DNA of 64,000 bases, from positions 1,550,001 to 1,614,000 of the forward strand of contig JARFIW010001452.1 in NCBI GenBank assembly GCA_036346225.1, read 5' to 3'. Shown here piece by piece: positions 12,292 through 23,845 of the stretch. The notes below the pieces were generated by a model. That model did no database searches. It was given only the letters and a program-made list of their open reading frames with translations, and had not been told where the DNA came from. Origin of the DNA: Platerodrilus igneus (taxonomy: Eukaryota > Arthropoda > Insecta > Coleoptera > Lycidae). Made by a program: the position numbers and the translations under genes. Positions within the stretch are counted from its first letter, which is position 1. Each line of letters opens with the position of its first letter.

Positions 12292-13780
12292 AGACAGCTT
12301 AATAGACCTCCATTTCTATAAATTTAGATAGCAAAGAATCTTAAACTGCCGGTTTAAGGACGAGAATCTAAGTTCTTCACTTCACACGTACTAATATTAA
12401 TTATATTTAATTAACAAACAAACTAGCGGGTGTTTAGCAAATAAAAGAACTACTCTATTATATACCCCTAAAACATTGCCGCATCATTTAGGATAATAAA
12501 ACTAACCGATATTTAACCACTGTAAATAAAAACAATAAAACATGTCATATATAAATATAACAATAATCTTATCTACTTTGGCTATGGCAAACACACCTGA
12601 AATAGAACCTACTAATACGTAAGGAACAAAGTGTATTCATAGTAATGGTTTTAGGCGCAATTAACATTAACAGCTAATCAATACCACAACTGATGGATAA
12701 TTATTAAGTCTATGTATAATTTCGAAACCAATTCACTCGGTTATCCATCAATAATAAAAACACTATCATACCAAACTACACTAAATTCTAATTCTAGTAA
12801 TGACAATAATAAATAGGCAACAATGTGTTGCTCATTATCTCTAAATATATACCTACTACTAGCAGATCCACGTATCGTAAGTAGAGCAATCGAGCGTGTT
12901 GGCATTTTATCATATTTATCCACATAGGTTTTTAACGGTCTTAGGTAACTGCAGGGTCTTTATCTCATCATAACTTCATTTGCATATAACAACAGCCAAC
13001 TAAAATGTGCGGTAACGACAATGTGAAATTTCTGTAGTACGACGCAATAAGCATTAGTTCAAAGAACCTAACAATGTCAGAGTAAAATATACTACTCAAA
13101 ATGTGAAATACAATCCGAAGAATATTGGCTACTACCCAGACTGAAACCATTAAAATTGTTACTAAAGAGACATCACCTATCAATTACCTACCAAACACAA
13201 GCAGGGGTAAGTTTTCACCATAAGGTATTGTAACTATCCAATAAGGACTCATAACATTCATTATAGAAAAACAACGCAAACTAACATTAAAAACAATGTA
13301 TTTATAAAATTGTTTTCAAAAGAATAATTACGAAAATTCCATGTAAAATAGAAATAGGTTTGAGCATATTTCTATCTTTCAACGATAACAGAGTTGCTAT
13401 ACCTAATTACAATTATACTAGAAACATTCCGGGAATTCTTCCTAGCCATATGTATAGATAAGGATCCAGAAAGTGTAATATAAACACGTGGACTTGTGAA
13501 TTAAATAAAGGACGTCCAACGTTAGTTGCCTTACTGAGCTAACTTGATACAATAACAGTGTAGCGTAGCAAACCTAACCAATATATTCAAATAAGTAGAA
13601 ATTAAAATGGTTTCTAAATGAAGGAGGCGATAAATTAACAAATAAGAAATGAAACGTAATAATCTTTTCTTGTTTTGACGCCGAAATTAGTAATGAACTA
13701 ATTCGGGACTGTTGGTTGAAAATGTAAAAACTATGCATACTTATATTAATGTCATACTCCACAAAATTTTATAACTATAT
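12292..13780. other. AT-rich spacer
   Basis: Only short frames without recognisable similarity. Confidence 0.4.
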
Positions 13781-14050
13781 TGTTGCGTCGATCGGTTTGC
13801 CTTTGAGCAGAATAATATATTAGAATAGAGCCGTTTGTACACAAAAGATGATTGAAAGGTCTCAGCGGCACTTCATTTTCAAGATGGTTTTGAATTAATA
13901 AGTACAGGAGTTTTGCATTCAAGAATTATTTAGATTACAACAGCTACATTCAAAATGGTATTTGCATAATTTCTGGTACGTTCTAGGATAGTCTAGAGGT
14001 TTTGAATATGTATATAAATTTTCGTCATGAATATTCGATATAAATTAGTT
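13781..14050 (+). repeat. 5' LTR (visible part) of a Ty3/gypsy element
   Basis: Matches 15984-16258 in the same orientation, e.g. GTTTGTACACAAAAGATGAT and TATTTGCATAATTT, and begins TGTTGCGTCGA. Identity is moderate, so the element is old. The 3' limit of the LTR is uncertain. Confidence 0.65.
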
Positions 14051-14289
14051 ATAATGCTTCGTCTATAAATTAATAATTAGTGCTTGTACAGTTAATTAAC
14101 AGTAGTGCTTCTATATTAAATTAATTAAGAAGATAGCATAGTAGATTAAAAAGCTAGTATTTGAACTGTTAGCGATTAGCTGGACATACATTGTGGTGAG
14201 AGCATTTAGCAAATTACATTGCAATTACGAGTTGTTGCAAAGGCTTATATAATCAGTTTGATGAACCTAGCTTACCCAATAGCTCCGGA

Positions 14290-15005
14290 TAGCGTCATAG
14301 AACAACTAACAGACGTTTGTGGACGGTATATGCAACGCAGAAATCCAGCAAGCACTACGGGTGGATCGACCATGGGCGCTACATGATTCGGTAGCTCATA
14401 GAATAGAAGTTAAAGCGACAAAGCAAGCTTTGCATTGTGGTAGTAAAAAAATAAAATGATCTATAGAGGAGCAGGGTCCAGAAAGCATACAGGAAGTGAT
14501 TTAGCGGATACTTCGTGAACACAAGCCATAGAAGACGAGACGCCGATGCTGGAATTATTAAAAGTTTGGGCAAATAAAGTCCAAATGTAAACAGCCCAAG
14601 GAGGAAGCAGGGTAGCGGGAAAACTAAAGGGATCGACCGGAGGAAGCGAAGGTCAACCTGCACGGATTCTGTTCCGGAACCCATCATTCGCATTGCAAGA
14701 TCAATGGTGACGTTAGGGAAAGTATCTAGATAGCAAACGACCGGTTGAAGACCAGATATGACATCAAGGTGCAAGAGTCTGGTTTTCCAGAAGGAGACCG
14801 CGTCGGCTACACAATCCAAGATGGAAACCTGAACTGCCGTCATAGCCAAAGAAACATTGAAATGGTCCATACGAAGTTATAAAAAGTATCAACAGCGTGG
14901 TATATCGGATTTGTAAACTCCCTTAAAGAAGAACAGTAGTGATGCACGTTAAACGGTTAACACCCTACGATAGTGGTATTGCCGGTAATACCGAAGAACG
15001 GCAGC
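14290..15005 (+). pseudogene. Ty3/gypsy gag-int relic with large internal deletion
   Basis: The + strand encodes scattered gypsy pieces. FVDGICNAEIQQAL and following (14310-14420) look like the C-terminal half of Gag. A damaged CCHC knuckle follows (CWNY.KFGQIKSKC, near 14548-14590). The sequence then jumps to the integrase C terminus: RLKTRYDIKVQESGFPEGD (14735-14795), VVYRICKLP (about 14893-14920) and MHVKRLTPYDSG (about 14941-14976). Protease, RT and most of integrase are missing. Stops and frameshifts are frequent. The order between two LTRs supports one internally deleted element. Confidence 0.7.
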
Positions 15006-15243
15006 AGTAAGACAAAAAACACTTATGCATGTGAGGATGAACGAAGCTCTGAACCGAGCTATGATTGGTTCGTGTTTTTCTATAGCGGCACATGAAAAGC
15101 GAGATTTGGGGTCACGAAAACGATTTAAAGTAATCTATGCGATGTTCTATCGGAATACTCCCTGGCACAATACGTTGCAACGGACCTTAGTATATTCCGG
15201 GGATTTGGAAAGGTGTTTAAAAATAGGTTTGGTGATCTGGACT

Positions 15244-15609
15244 AAGTTCGTAGACAACAACCAGGGGTAGCAACGAGCATACGGCTAAAGGACTGCCATC
15301 GGGGCATGTACTTTACATGTAATTTTCCAATGCTCCACCCGAAGGTACTACATTGGTCAGGTAGCGAGTTTTTTTTTACTCGGAAAATTTGGAATTTTGC
15401 CGAACCCTTGCTGTTCCAAGCAAAGTAAGGATCTTTAACGTGCGTGACAACAGTCACACACGGGACCTCCATTTTACCTCTCATCCGAACGAGGGTGTGT
15501 TTTTGTGAAAAATGCTCGCCTAACATTTTTCAAGCGGACCGTGCCGGGATCCGAACCCAGGGACCTTGGGCGTAGTAGTCACACACAAACCACTACGTCA
15601 CGGAGCCGT
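15244..15609 (-). mobile_element. tRNA-derived SINE
   Basis: The minus strand starts at about 15609 with a tRNA-like head. It has an A box (TGACGTAGTGG), a B box (GGTTCGGATCCC) and a T-arm whose stem CTGGG/CCCGG closes a 7-base TTCGGAT loop. The body continues to about 15311 with a tail segment recurring at 48256-48388 and, as a short core, at 54327-54363 (shared core GTACCTTCGGGTGGAGCATT). The acceptor stem does not pair well, so this is a SINE head rather than a functional tRNA. It sits inside the decayed gypsy element. Confidence 0.65.
15539..15609 (-). promoter_or_regulatory. Internal pol III promoter (A and B boxes) of the SINE
   Basis: Type 2 pol III promoter boxes within the tRNA-like head. 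Spacing between A and B boxes is that of a tRNA. Confidence 0.55.
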
Positions 15610-15702
15610 CTTTCGGGCATCTACTATTTGATAACTATGCTACAACCTCCTGGTAAATCGGAAGGCGTTATGGGATTTTAACGATCAGACGGTAAAATTT
15701 GA

Positions 15703-15966
15703 AAACAAGGAGCTGGCCATACCCAAGATCGGTTGCAGGCTAGATGGATTAGACTGGATGGCGGTACAAAATATACTAGAAATGCTGTTCCAGAAAACCC
15801 CGTTCAAACTTTGGTGTGTGGTTACATTCCAAATGGTGCGGCGTTTTCTATGAAAAGTATAGAATGCTACTCTTTTAACATGGAAACTGCGAAAATGGCC
15901 TCAATTGTCCTTACCGCTATAGGGGCTTCCAACGTCCAAGTTAGAGAATGCTCAGAGTCGCAATAG
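15703..15966 (+). CDS. Unrecognised short frame, possible captured exon or env-like remnant
   Basis: Open from 15703 to the TAA ending at 15966, with base composition visibly less AT-rich than its surroundings. No ATG lies near the start; the first Met is internal (AAFSMKS). A splice-acceptor-like GATCGGTTGCAG ends at 15737, so an exon reading from ARWIRLDGG is possible. The peptide has three cysteines (VCGYIPNG, IECYSF, RECSES). It lies between the gypsy integrase relic and the 3' LTR, the position where env or captured genes sit. I do not recognise the family; it may be chance. Confidence 0.3.
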   Translation, partial: KQGAGHTQDRLQARWIRLDGGTKYTRNAVPENPVQTLVCGYIPNGAAFSMKSIECYSFNMETAKMASIVLTAIGASNVQVRECSESQ

Positions 15967-15983
15967 CTTTAATAAGAAGACAG

Positions 15984-16258
15984 TGTAGCACCGACCTGCC
16001 TGCCTCAGCAGAATAATTGCATTTGGAATGTAAGCGAGACGTTTGTACACAAAAGATGATTAATAGGTACCGAAGACACCTTATTTTTCAGAGTGTTTTA
16101 CTTGACAGGTACAAGAGTTTTGGATTTAAGATTTATTTATATTGCCATAGGTACATTCGAGATGTTATTTGCATAATTTTGAGTACGTTTTAGATTAGTT
16201 TAAAAATTTTTAGTACGTAAGTAAATTGACGTCGTGGGTATTGGAATTCAGCATTTAT
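15984..16258 (+). repeat. 3' LTR (visible part) of the Ty3/gypsy element
   Basis: Partner of 13781-14050. It begins TGTAGCACCGACC and is directly preceded by a purine-rich run (AATAAGAAGACAG) that fits a polypurine tract. Confidence 0.65.
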
Positions 16259-17359
16259 ACAGTACGAAACATTTTCTCACATACAAACGCATTTACAACA
16301 TCGTTTTTCTCAAACATAAAATAATTTCTAGGAAGTACTTGTTATAAAAATTTGTTCCTTACTTTATTTTAAATTTACAGCACTAAATTCCCCTTTTCAT
16401 GGATGATTTACCTCGTTTTGTTTATTGCCACGCTTGTAAGGTTTGTTTGGCCAAAAAATTCTTGACAGATAATCTATTAAAATGTCAGAATATTTCGAAC
16501 TATGATCACAAATTTTCCTGGTAAAAATCCTTTACAAAGAAATTATTATATGGTTAATACTTATTATTCTACTTTAAGTTAAATACAAATATTCTAATAT
16601 TAGTTAAAAATAAATTAAAAAGTAATAGTTGTAAAATCCACAAAAATGCTTATTGTAATTAAATGTCTTCTTGTTTTAAATTGATGTCCAAATCAGCTTA
16701 CAAGATTTTCCATATTTAAAAAATCTTCATTTTAAACAACAGTTACCAAAGTACATTTTCTTGTTACATCTTTCTTTCCGTTATTTATTACAATTTTTAA
16801 AATAGCGTTATCTTGAAAAAATTTTCTTCTTTATTGTAAATAATAAATTCCATTTTTTCCTTATGTAATTTGCATTTATAACATCACTTCTATATTCATT
16901 GTAACAATGTTTACTGCACACTTCAAATATCGTCTTCGCAAAGTAACAGCTCGCGACTTCCATCGAAATAACATTTCGCTATCGACTTTATCAATCGAAT
17001 GAATCTAACGATTGAAGCCATTAATTAATAAACGCTTTCTAATATATACAAATTATTCATTTTCCAGAACCTACTAGAATATGTGTGGAACATTATGATG
17101 CAAGGTTTCGCTAAAAAATTCATTAGCGTCTAAAATCCCGGCATAATTATCTGGTAATTTCATTCCAGTTATTCGTGACACGCGCTGTTTGCCCTTGCTT
17201 CACAAATATACGATTCTTGTGGTGTCGAATACTAATGCCAAAGGTAATCAATTTTATCGGGTGTTTCTTAGATTTTGTGGGGTTTTCGTGTTCCGGCAGC
17301 TTCTCGGAACAGAATGTTTCATTTATTAATTAGATATTTACGTAGTTCCAAATACCAAT
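16259..17359. other. AT-rich spacer
   Basis: No recognisable gene or repeat. Confidence 0.4.
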
Positions 17360-17840
17360 GATTCATCTCTTTATATTCCTAGTACTCTAGAAAATTCTTT
17401 ATTTAAAATAGGTTTCTGTAATCCACGGGCCAATTAATTTAAACTTGAATTGTTTTTTAACGCAAAATGGATTGCATTTTATAGAAAATATTTGCTTTCG
17501 TGTTTCAGTACACAAAATTTATTAAAATTGAGGTTTATAATACACGTTGATTGTAGTTTTTTAAGCTAAATGTGTAAAGCTAGTACTATTCTATGCTATT
17601 TACAATAAATCAAAAAGCTTTTTTATCAAAAATATATTGATAATTAATAAGTAAAGATAAGTGGCTTTGTATTTATCTAAAAACGATCGATTTACGTTTG
17701 CATTGAATGCGTTTTACGGTATCTTACAATTAATTATTTTTACATATACAACTTACGTTATTTGCTATGTATTTACAATATGCTTATATCATACAATACA
17801 GGGTAATTATTAATACATGGGAAATTTGATATTTTTCATG
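17360..17840. repeat. Dispersed repeat, copy 2 (pair with 11160-11640)
   Basis: Second diverged copy, same orientation as the first; non-coding. Confidence 0.55.
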
Positions 17841-18023
17841 TATCTCAATGAATAAAAATACGCTTGTATTATACAGGGCGTAACCATGAATTTACGGAAA
17901 TTTTTGTTTTCTTAGGATTCTTTTATATTTTAGTGAAATTTATTTGTAAAATTTGCGTTTCAATGACCTTTCGTGATTCCTTATCGCGTCAATATATATC
18001 TGTATGTGTGTGTCTATATATTT

Positions 18024-18027
<4 letters not shown>

Positions 18028-18078
<51 letters not shown>
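18028..18078. repeat. (TA)n microsatellite
   Basis: About 50 bp of TA, preceded by TG/TATA-rich sequence. Confidence 0.98.
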
Positions 18079-18081
<3 letters not shown>

Positions 18082-19247
18082 TGTGTATGTTAATAGAACC
18101 GTGCTACAGCACATGTGGCACTAAAACAACAGCTTCTACAGCGGATCTTTGATGGCCCGCTTATAAGCTTCCATACAGAAGTCAATTTGTTTCGAAAGTC
18201 GTCCGAATTGCCCAATATAGACTATTTTGTATTCTCTTTTAAGCAATGGGATATTCTGAGACCATGTACATACCTTACAAGGAATATAAATGTAACAAAT
18301 TGTGGAAGAATGTGCTAGCACAAAGCCATAGCTATTACAAAATTGTTTGTTTTGACAGTTTGAGAAGAAAGCTAAATTAACGTTATCAGTGAAGTGAAAG
18401 AATTTCCATCAATTAATTTATTTAGTGCATCGGTTTTGTTAATGATAACGTGATTAATGTAAGGCATGTCATTCTTTTAACACAATTATGAAGTTCAACC
18501 CCAGAATGTTAAGGTTTTAAGAGATGAAACAGCACCTGAGTCGAAGGTTTTCCATTTCATGAACACTCCTGAGTAAGATATGTTATAATCCCGATATAAT
18601 ATTCTTTCCATAACCTGCGCCAATTAATTTAATAATTATTTCTGCTTTACGGTTTAATTTTGCAAAAACAACATCTACATATGCTGCAATTACGGTGTAT
18701 CTAAAATTATCATTTTTAAATAACGATTATGTCTAACTTTTCAATCGGTAAACATGCATACTCCTAACAAATCCCCATATTTTCTCCTCATTAATAAGTA
18801 GTTAGCGTCTTTATGACACCGAACGAACATTTAGCTTTTGTCGGTTTATAACTTCAGTAAGCGCCTACTAGAGATACACGATAAAACTAACATCGTCGAC
18901 ACTAAAGCAAAATAAAGTAAGTTTATGGTATATTTAATGGGGTTTAAAGTTGTCAACACGAAATGAATCGGTTTTTCATTGGACATAAATTTACTATAAC
19001 ATTGAAGTGTGCAATTCGTCATTAATTAGCTACAACTACGCCCAGTTTTAATGTTATTGTTATGGTTATTATATTTACTGTGCTAAAGGTTTTACACAGT
19101 ACGCGTGTCTTTATAGGTATGGCTTAAGCATAGATAGATGATTGAAATATAAATTTAGTTAGAGTAGGATGGGGTACATCTTATTTATTTGTCCAATGGA
19201 GTTGCTCAATTAGCGAAAAATGAGGGTGCTTTAAGACGTATGAAGGT

Positions 19248-19251
<4 letters not shown>
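18079..19251. other. Spacer, no recognised feature
   Basis: 18100-18320 is less AT-rich and open on both strands for about 60 codons, but neither translation is recognisable. Confidence 0.35.

Positions 19252-19290
<39 letters not shown>
19252..19290. repeat. (TA)n microsatellite at PLE-A 3' boundary
   Basis: TA tract beyond the 3' end of PLE family A. Confidence 0.97.
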
Positions 19291-19292
<2 letters not shown>

Positions 19293-21198
19293 ATTAAATG
19301 GTTGTTTAATATTTTTTTGGGTATATAGTCCAAAATGATTAAAATAGATTATTAATTTGAAATAAGTTTATTTCAACTTGACGTTTCGGCGCATACTTTG
19401 TGCCTTTTTTCAAAAGCTATAAAAGAATGGAAATAGCAGAAATTATATAAATATACAGATGTAACTTACTTCAAGTATTGAACACAAGTAATTGAATTTA
19501 AAACGAAAAAATGATTGACACTTAAAATTATATACAAAATTATACAGTTCTGACAAAAAGGTAACGTTGGTAACGAGGATCCGTAGAATGATAGTTTCAA
19601 AAATTGCAGGAGTACGTTACAGCATGGACAGTAATTTTAAAAAAATACAGAAAGATATTGAATTAATGTAGGTGATGTTGGTGTTGTTTAAATTGACTCA
19701 TATTATACAATGCAGAGTACATCTTATGAATATTGTCTACATCTAGTTTATTATTAATTGGATTTTGTTCTTTATTAATATGATAGGATTCTAAAAATAG
19801 CCTAATCTTGTAATTTGGTTCATTATCCAAAATAACAGCATCTTCATAGAGAGGTTTGTGCTTGGTGGTATATACGTGGGAAGCTAAAGCACATTTATTG
19901 GAATCCTTACCACAATCACTTTTGTGCTGAGTCAAGCGATTTCTCAACCACTGACAAGTCTGTCCAATGTAACAGCTGTGACAACTACATTCAATTTTGT
20001 AAACGATTTTACTATGGAGTGGTTTTAAAGTTTGATCCTTGAGTTTAGTGAAGAGATTTTTGATTGAAGTGTTATATTCATAAGTAATGGCTAGGTTGGG
20101 TTGTTTAAGCAATCTTATTAATAGAGGAGTCAAAGTTTGGATAAAAGGAAGCTTTTTGTAAATAAAATTATTACGTTTGTGGCTATTGTTAGGTAACATG
20201 TTATTATAAATTAGTTTATGTAACAAAGATTTGGGGTATCCATTGTTTATTAAAGTGTTAAAAAGTAATTTTTTGTTTTTAGCAAGAAATTGTGGATCAG
20301 AGATCAATTCAATGCGGGAGCGTAGCGTTTTGACGGTGTTAATTTTATGTTTGAAGGAGTGGTTTGAGAAGAAATTGACATATCTGCCTGAATTTGTAGG
20401 TTTGGTATAACAATCAAAAATTAATGAATTGTCATGTTTCCTAATGACTAAAACGTCCAGAAAAGGTAATTTACCATTAACTTCAACTTCAATACTAAAT
20501 TTAAGGTGTTCATTGAAGTTGTTAAATATAGAAATAGTGTCATCAATATACTCGGGAGGAACGGAGCAGATGATATCACCTACATACTTTACTAGGAAAG
20601 ACATCTGAAAAGGTAGTAGAGGTATAACTGAATCAAGCAAATTATCCATTACCATTTGAGCTATAATCGGAGATAGTGGGGAACCCATCGGGGTACCAAA
20701 TATTTGTAGGTAGTATTTGTCTTGATAGACAAAATAGGTATTGTTAAAAACGAGATTAATGGAGGCAAGAAAGTAAGTTTCGGAGATCTTACATTGAGGT
20801 TCGATTAAAGCCCATTTATTTTTAATGATGGATATAACTAGAGGTAGAGGAATATTTGTGAATAAAGATTTGACATCTAGAGATACAAGTATATGATTTA
20901 TGGGTAAACGGAAATTTTTAAATTTGTCTACAAAAGTAAAACTATCTTTAACATTGTAACCTTCTAAAGGGAAAGCAAGTTGTAGAATGCAATTAAGAAA
21001 ATTTGCTAATGAGTAAGTGGGAGTATTGATAGAGGAGATGATGGGTCTGAGAGAAAGAACGGGTTTGTGAATTTTGGGTAATCCATAATATTTTCCAGGA
21101 ATAGAATTGTTGATGGTTAATTGTTTCTTTTCTGATTCATTGACCATACCTTTTTTGTGTAACATTTTTATGTGGTCATTAACTTTTTTTTGAGTGGT
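19291..21198 (-). mobile_element. Penelope-like element, family A, 5'-truncated
   Basis: Contains an RT plus GIY-YIG frame, a ~370-bp 3' untranslated region with a hammerhead-like motif (19368-19422) and a (TA)n tract just beyond. The 5' end abuts the 3' end of a family B copy at about 21199, where recognisable family A sequence begins abruptly inside the coding region. Confidence 0.92.
19368..19422 (-). ncRNA. Hammerhead-like motif of PLE-A
   Basis: On the minus strand: stem I ATAGCTT with AAGTTGA; core TTGAAAAAA (U-U-G-A at positions 3-6); stem II GGC with GCC; GAA; palindromic stem III ACGT; cleavage-site base C (GUC). Positions 3 and 8 read U and A instead of C and G. One or two extra bases separate A9 from stem II. 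Confidence 0.5.
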
Positions 21199-21210
21199 AA
21201 AGTAAAACAT
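19663..21210 (-). CDS. PLE-A reverse transcriptase/GIY-YIG endonuclease, N-terminally truncated
   Basis: An uninterrupted frame of 515 codons. RT landmarks: YYGLPKIHK (41-49), VSLDVKSLFTNIP (109-121, catalytic Asp in LDV), GTPMGSPLSP (172-181), KYVGDIICSV (208-217) and LPFLDVLV (248-255). The C-terminal GIY-YIG nuclease has VYKIECSCHSCYIGQT (403-418), an Arg-rich helix, and FLESYHI with the likely catalytic Glu at 474. The RT catalytic box, YVDD in active PLEs, reads YVGD, so one metal-binding Asp is lost. Full-length PLE proteins are commonly 700-800 residues, so roughly 200-300 are missing at the front. The annotated Met probably lies in the flanking family B sequence; the true PLE-A reading starts near residue 5. 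Open but predicted RT-dead. Confidence 0.9.
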   Translation of the reverse strand: MFYFTTQKKVNDHIKMLHKKGMVNESEKKQLTINNSIPGKYYGLPKIHKPVLSLRPIISSINTPTYSLANFLNCILQLAFPLEGYNVKDSFTFVDKFKNFRLPINHILVSLDVKSLFTNIPLPLVISIIKNKWALIEPQCKISETYFLASINLVFNNTYFVYQDKYYLQIFGTPMGSPLSPIIAQMVMDNLLDSVIPLLPFQMSFLVKYVGDIICSVPPEYIDDTISIFNNFNEHLKFSIEVEVNGKLPFLDVLVIRKHDNSLIFDCYTKPTNSGRYVNFFSNHSFKHKINTVKTLRSRIELISDPQFLAKNKKLLFNTLINNGYPKSLLHKLIYNNMLPNNSHKRNNFIYKKLPFIQTLTPLLIRLLKQPNLAITYEYNTSIKNLFTKLKDQTLKPLHSKIVYKIECSCHSCYIGQTCQWLRNRLTQHKSDCGKDSNKCALASHVYTTKHKPLYEDAVILDNEPNYKIRLFLESYHINKEQNPINNKLDVDNIHKMYSALYNMSQFKQHQHHLH

Positions 21211-21680
21211 TTTTAAATAAATAACATATACATTATGACTATTGTACGTCGTAAAGGTTTAGAAATGTTATATTGAATGACTAGATTAAGTTAACTGGTT
21301 AGAACAAATAATGTTATTGTTGATAATTTAAAATATGTATACTATTGGAGCAAATTGTATTACGAGAAATGTGGATTACTTAAAAGCGTATTTTTATTGA
21401 GGCGCCAAAGGTTACTATCTATTTTGTATTAGCCTGTAGTAAATATTAGTGAATTGTTCATAGTCCGACTTGACATTTACGGAGTGTCTGTCGCGTTGTA
21501 TGTGAATGGTTTCTAAAGTATTTCTTTTATTGTCGTTTGTTTCAGTACCTAAAACCTTAACATTCTTAAAATCGAAATTATGTGATGTTTCTATTGCATG
21601 GTTAGCAAGTGCTGTGCATTTTTTATTATTTGTTTGGATTAAGTATTTGTGTTCGTATATTCAACGAACTTCGTTCGTTT
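21199..21680 (-). mobile_element. PLE family B, 3' fragment (GIY-YIG C terminus and 3' UTR)
   Basis: Reverse-complement match to 23995-24450, e.g. GGCGCCTCAATAAAAATACG and CATACAACGCGACAGACACT. It encodes the very C terminus of the family B nuclease on the minus strand. It directly precedes PLE-A in the same orientation. Confidence 0.85.
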
Positions 21681-21839
21681 ATGAAATCGATTTGTCGTCC
21701 GTCTGTCTGTCCGTCCGAGGCCTTTCTAATGGTCGGACATCAATGTGTGATACATCAATCGATTCAGCTCGGTGTCCTGAGCTTAAGTTTTGATGTCAGT
21801 TGAAATCGGGCCACGGGGACGCCGTGCCCCCGCGATATT

Positions 21840-22195
21840 CCGTCGGGAAAATTAAAATTTCAAATAGGTCCAAAATTAATGTGCGATGCATATTTGGACT
21901 CCCCTAACATAGCTGAGTCGAAATATGGTACCCCCACAAAATCTGACCACGGATACCCGACCCCCGGGGAATTAATTTTATCAAAAATTTCAAATAGGTC
22001 CAAAATTAATGTGCGATACATATTTGGACTCCCCTAACATAGCTGAGTCGAAATATGGTACCCCCACAAAATCTGACCACGGATACCCAACCCCGGAGAA
22101 TTAATTTTATCAAAAATTTCAAATAGGTCCAAAATTAATGTGCGATACATATTTAGAATCCTCTGAAAAACTGAATCGAAATATGATGCCCCTTA
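21840..22195 (+). repeat. ~130-bp tandem repeat, nearly three copies
   Basis: CAAATAGGTCCAAAATTAAT recurs at 21861, 21991 and 22120. Units share GGTACCCCCACAAAATCTGA and are much more GC-rich than the surroundings. The third unit decays after 22150. Type unknown; sits between two PLE-B fragments. Confidence 0.9.
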
Positions 22196-22199
22196 TTTA

Positions 22200-22258
22200 C
22201 ACACACACACACACAAACACATACATACATACATACATACATACACACACACATATAT
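22200..22258. repeat. (CA)n/(CATA)n microsatellite
   Basis: CA repeats grading into CATACATA and back to CA, then TATA. Confidence 0.95.
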
Positions 22259-22379
22259 AGCTTTTAAAATATTTATTCAATAAAATAAAATATATTAAAA
22301 TGTCTCTTTTGTTGTTTATAAATTTTTGTATTTTATCTGAATACTTATAATTATTACAACATAATAATTTTAATTTCTT

Positions 22380-23845
22380 TAAATTGTTTTAAAGTAAGTC
22401 TACATTTGGAAGTTCGTTGCGACAATGCCTTGCATTTTCAACTTGTTTTTTATGAAGATATTGTTTTGAATTTCCTATATAACATCCCCTACAGCCAAGA
22501 CAGTTGATTTTATAGATCGTATGTGTTTTGTTCTTATTTTCTATTTGTGGTTTTAGATTAGTAGAAAATGTTTTAGTAAAATTATTTGGTTTGTGGGCAA
22601 TATGGATATTATGGCTTCTTAAACATTTTTTAATTCTTTCAGACAAACCAGGTATGTACTCTATTCCAACTATTGATTCACATTGGCTAAGTTTGTTCGT
22701 ATTATCTATATTATTGTATATGTTGTGGATTTTATTTTTAATTAATGGCTTAAAAATTGTTTTGGGTAGGCGTTATTTTTTAAAACGGTTTTTACTTTTT
22801 TCAAATTTGTTGGTTTATATTTACCGTGTGATGATTGAATGGCGTGTTCGACAAGGTTGTTTACAACGTTTCTTTTGTATTGTTTAGGGACACTAGAATT
22901 ATAATTTAAATATCTTCCACTCCATGTTTTTTTATTGTATCAATTAGTTGAAATAGTACCTGCAGCATTATATTTAATTTGAAAGTCCAAGAATGATATT
23001 GTTCTATTGCTTTCTTTTTCTACGGTGAATTGTAGTTTAGGGTGGAAAGAGTTGAATTTATTTAGGGTTTCATCAATTTTATCAATTGGTAAGCACATGA
23101 TACAATCGTCACCATACCTTTTAAAAAACGTCGGTTGATAACTTAGTTGATAATGACGGCATTTTCCAACTCTTCTAAAAACAAGTTTGCTATGGTTGAA
23201 GAAATTGGTGACCCCATCGCTGTTCCATATATTTGGGAAAAAATTTGGTTATCGAATTTAAAGTACGTAGCTTCTAAGCATAACTTGGTTGCACGAATGA
23301 ATTCCTCGACCGGTAAAGTTGTAAAAGGTTCGATTGTCTGCCACTTTTTTCGCACTATGGCACTATGTTTAACGCTAACTCATTGGGAACGTTTGTGAAT
23401 AAGGATTCGACGTCCAGTGAAATTATCATGTGTTTACTAAGTATGACTTGTTTTATAATGAACTTTTGAACGTCCCAACTGTTTTTGACGTAATACTCGG
23501 TTTGACTTACGACGTTTCTAAGTGTTTGTACAAGAAATTTGGCTAGTTGGTATGTGGGTGTTTTCATGCTATTTACGATTGGTCTCAAGGAGATATTTAT
23601 CTTGTGGATTTTGGGTAAGCCATATATGTATGGCGCTTGCCCATTGTGGCAAATGAGTTTGTTTTTTACATGCAATGTTATATAATTCTTTTTAAACCAG
23701 TTGTTTACAATCGAATTAAGGTTAGTTTGTATTTTTAGGGTAGGATCAAATTTTTGTAGTGCATACGTAGCGGTATCATTTACTAAAGCGTTCATTTCGT
23801 TCATATAGCTTTCTTTATACATTATCACCGTAGATTTGCCCACAA
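22380..23845 (-). pseudogene. PLE-B reverse transcriptase/GIY-YIG (frameshifted)
   Basis: Minus-strand PLE protein in several frames. 23852-23355 carries KSTVIMYKESYM, APYIYGLPKIHK and ISLDVESLFTNVP. 23355-23143 carries IYGTAMGSPISS. A shift near 23145 leads to KRYGDDCIMCLP, an intact YGDD-type catalytic box, then ISFLDFQI. Further shifts precede SGRYLNYNSSVPKQYKRN (about 22870-22925). The last frame (22646-22389) holds YKINCLGCRGCYIGNSKQYL, the start of the GIY-YIG nuclease, which degenerates soon after. In contrast to family A the catalytic box is preserved, but the gene is inactive through at least three frameshifts. Confidence 0.85.

Noticed and set aside
14379..14870. 163-codon minus-strand frame with hydrophobic stretches
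   Set aside because: It is antisense to recognisable gypsy Gag and integrase sequence on the plus strand; a shadow frame.
15316..15436. Reading this as IS630-like transposase because it matches sequence beside the transposase at 48.3 kb
   Set aside because: The shared segment is contiguous with a tRNA-like head at 15.5 kb and recurs at 54.3 kb without any transposase, so it is SINE sequence in both places.
17864..18079. Frames ending in long Tyr-Ile runs (also at 26215, 32954, 33547, 39514, 41575, 52810)
   Set aside because: The runs are translated (TA)n microsatellite, not protein.
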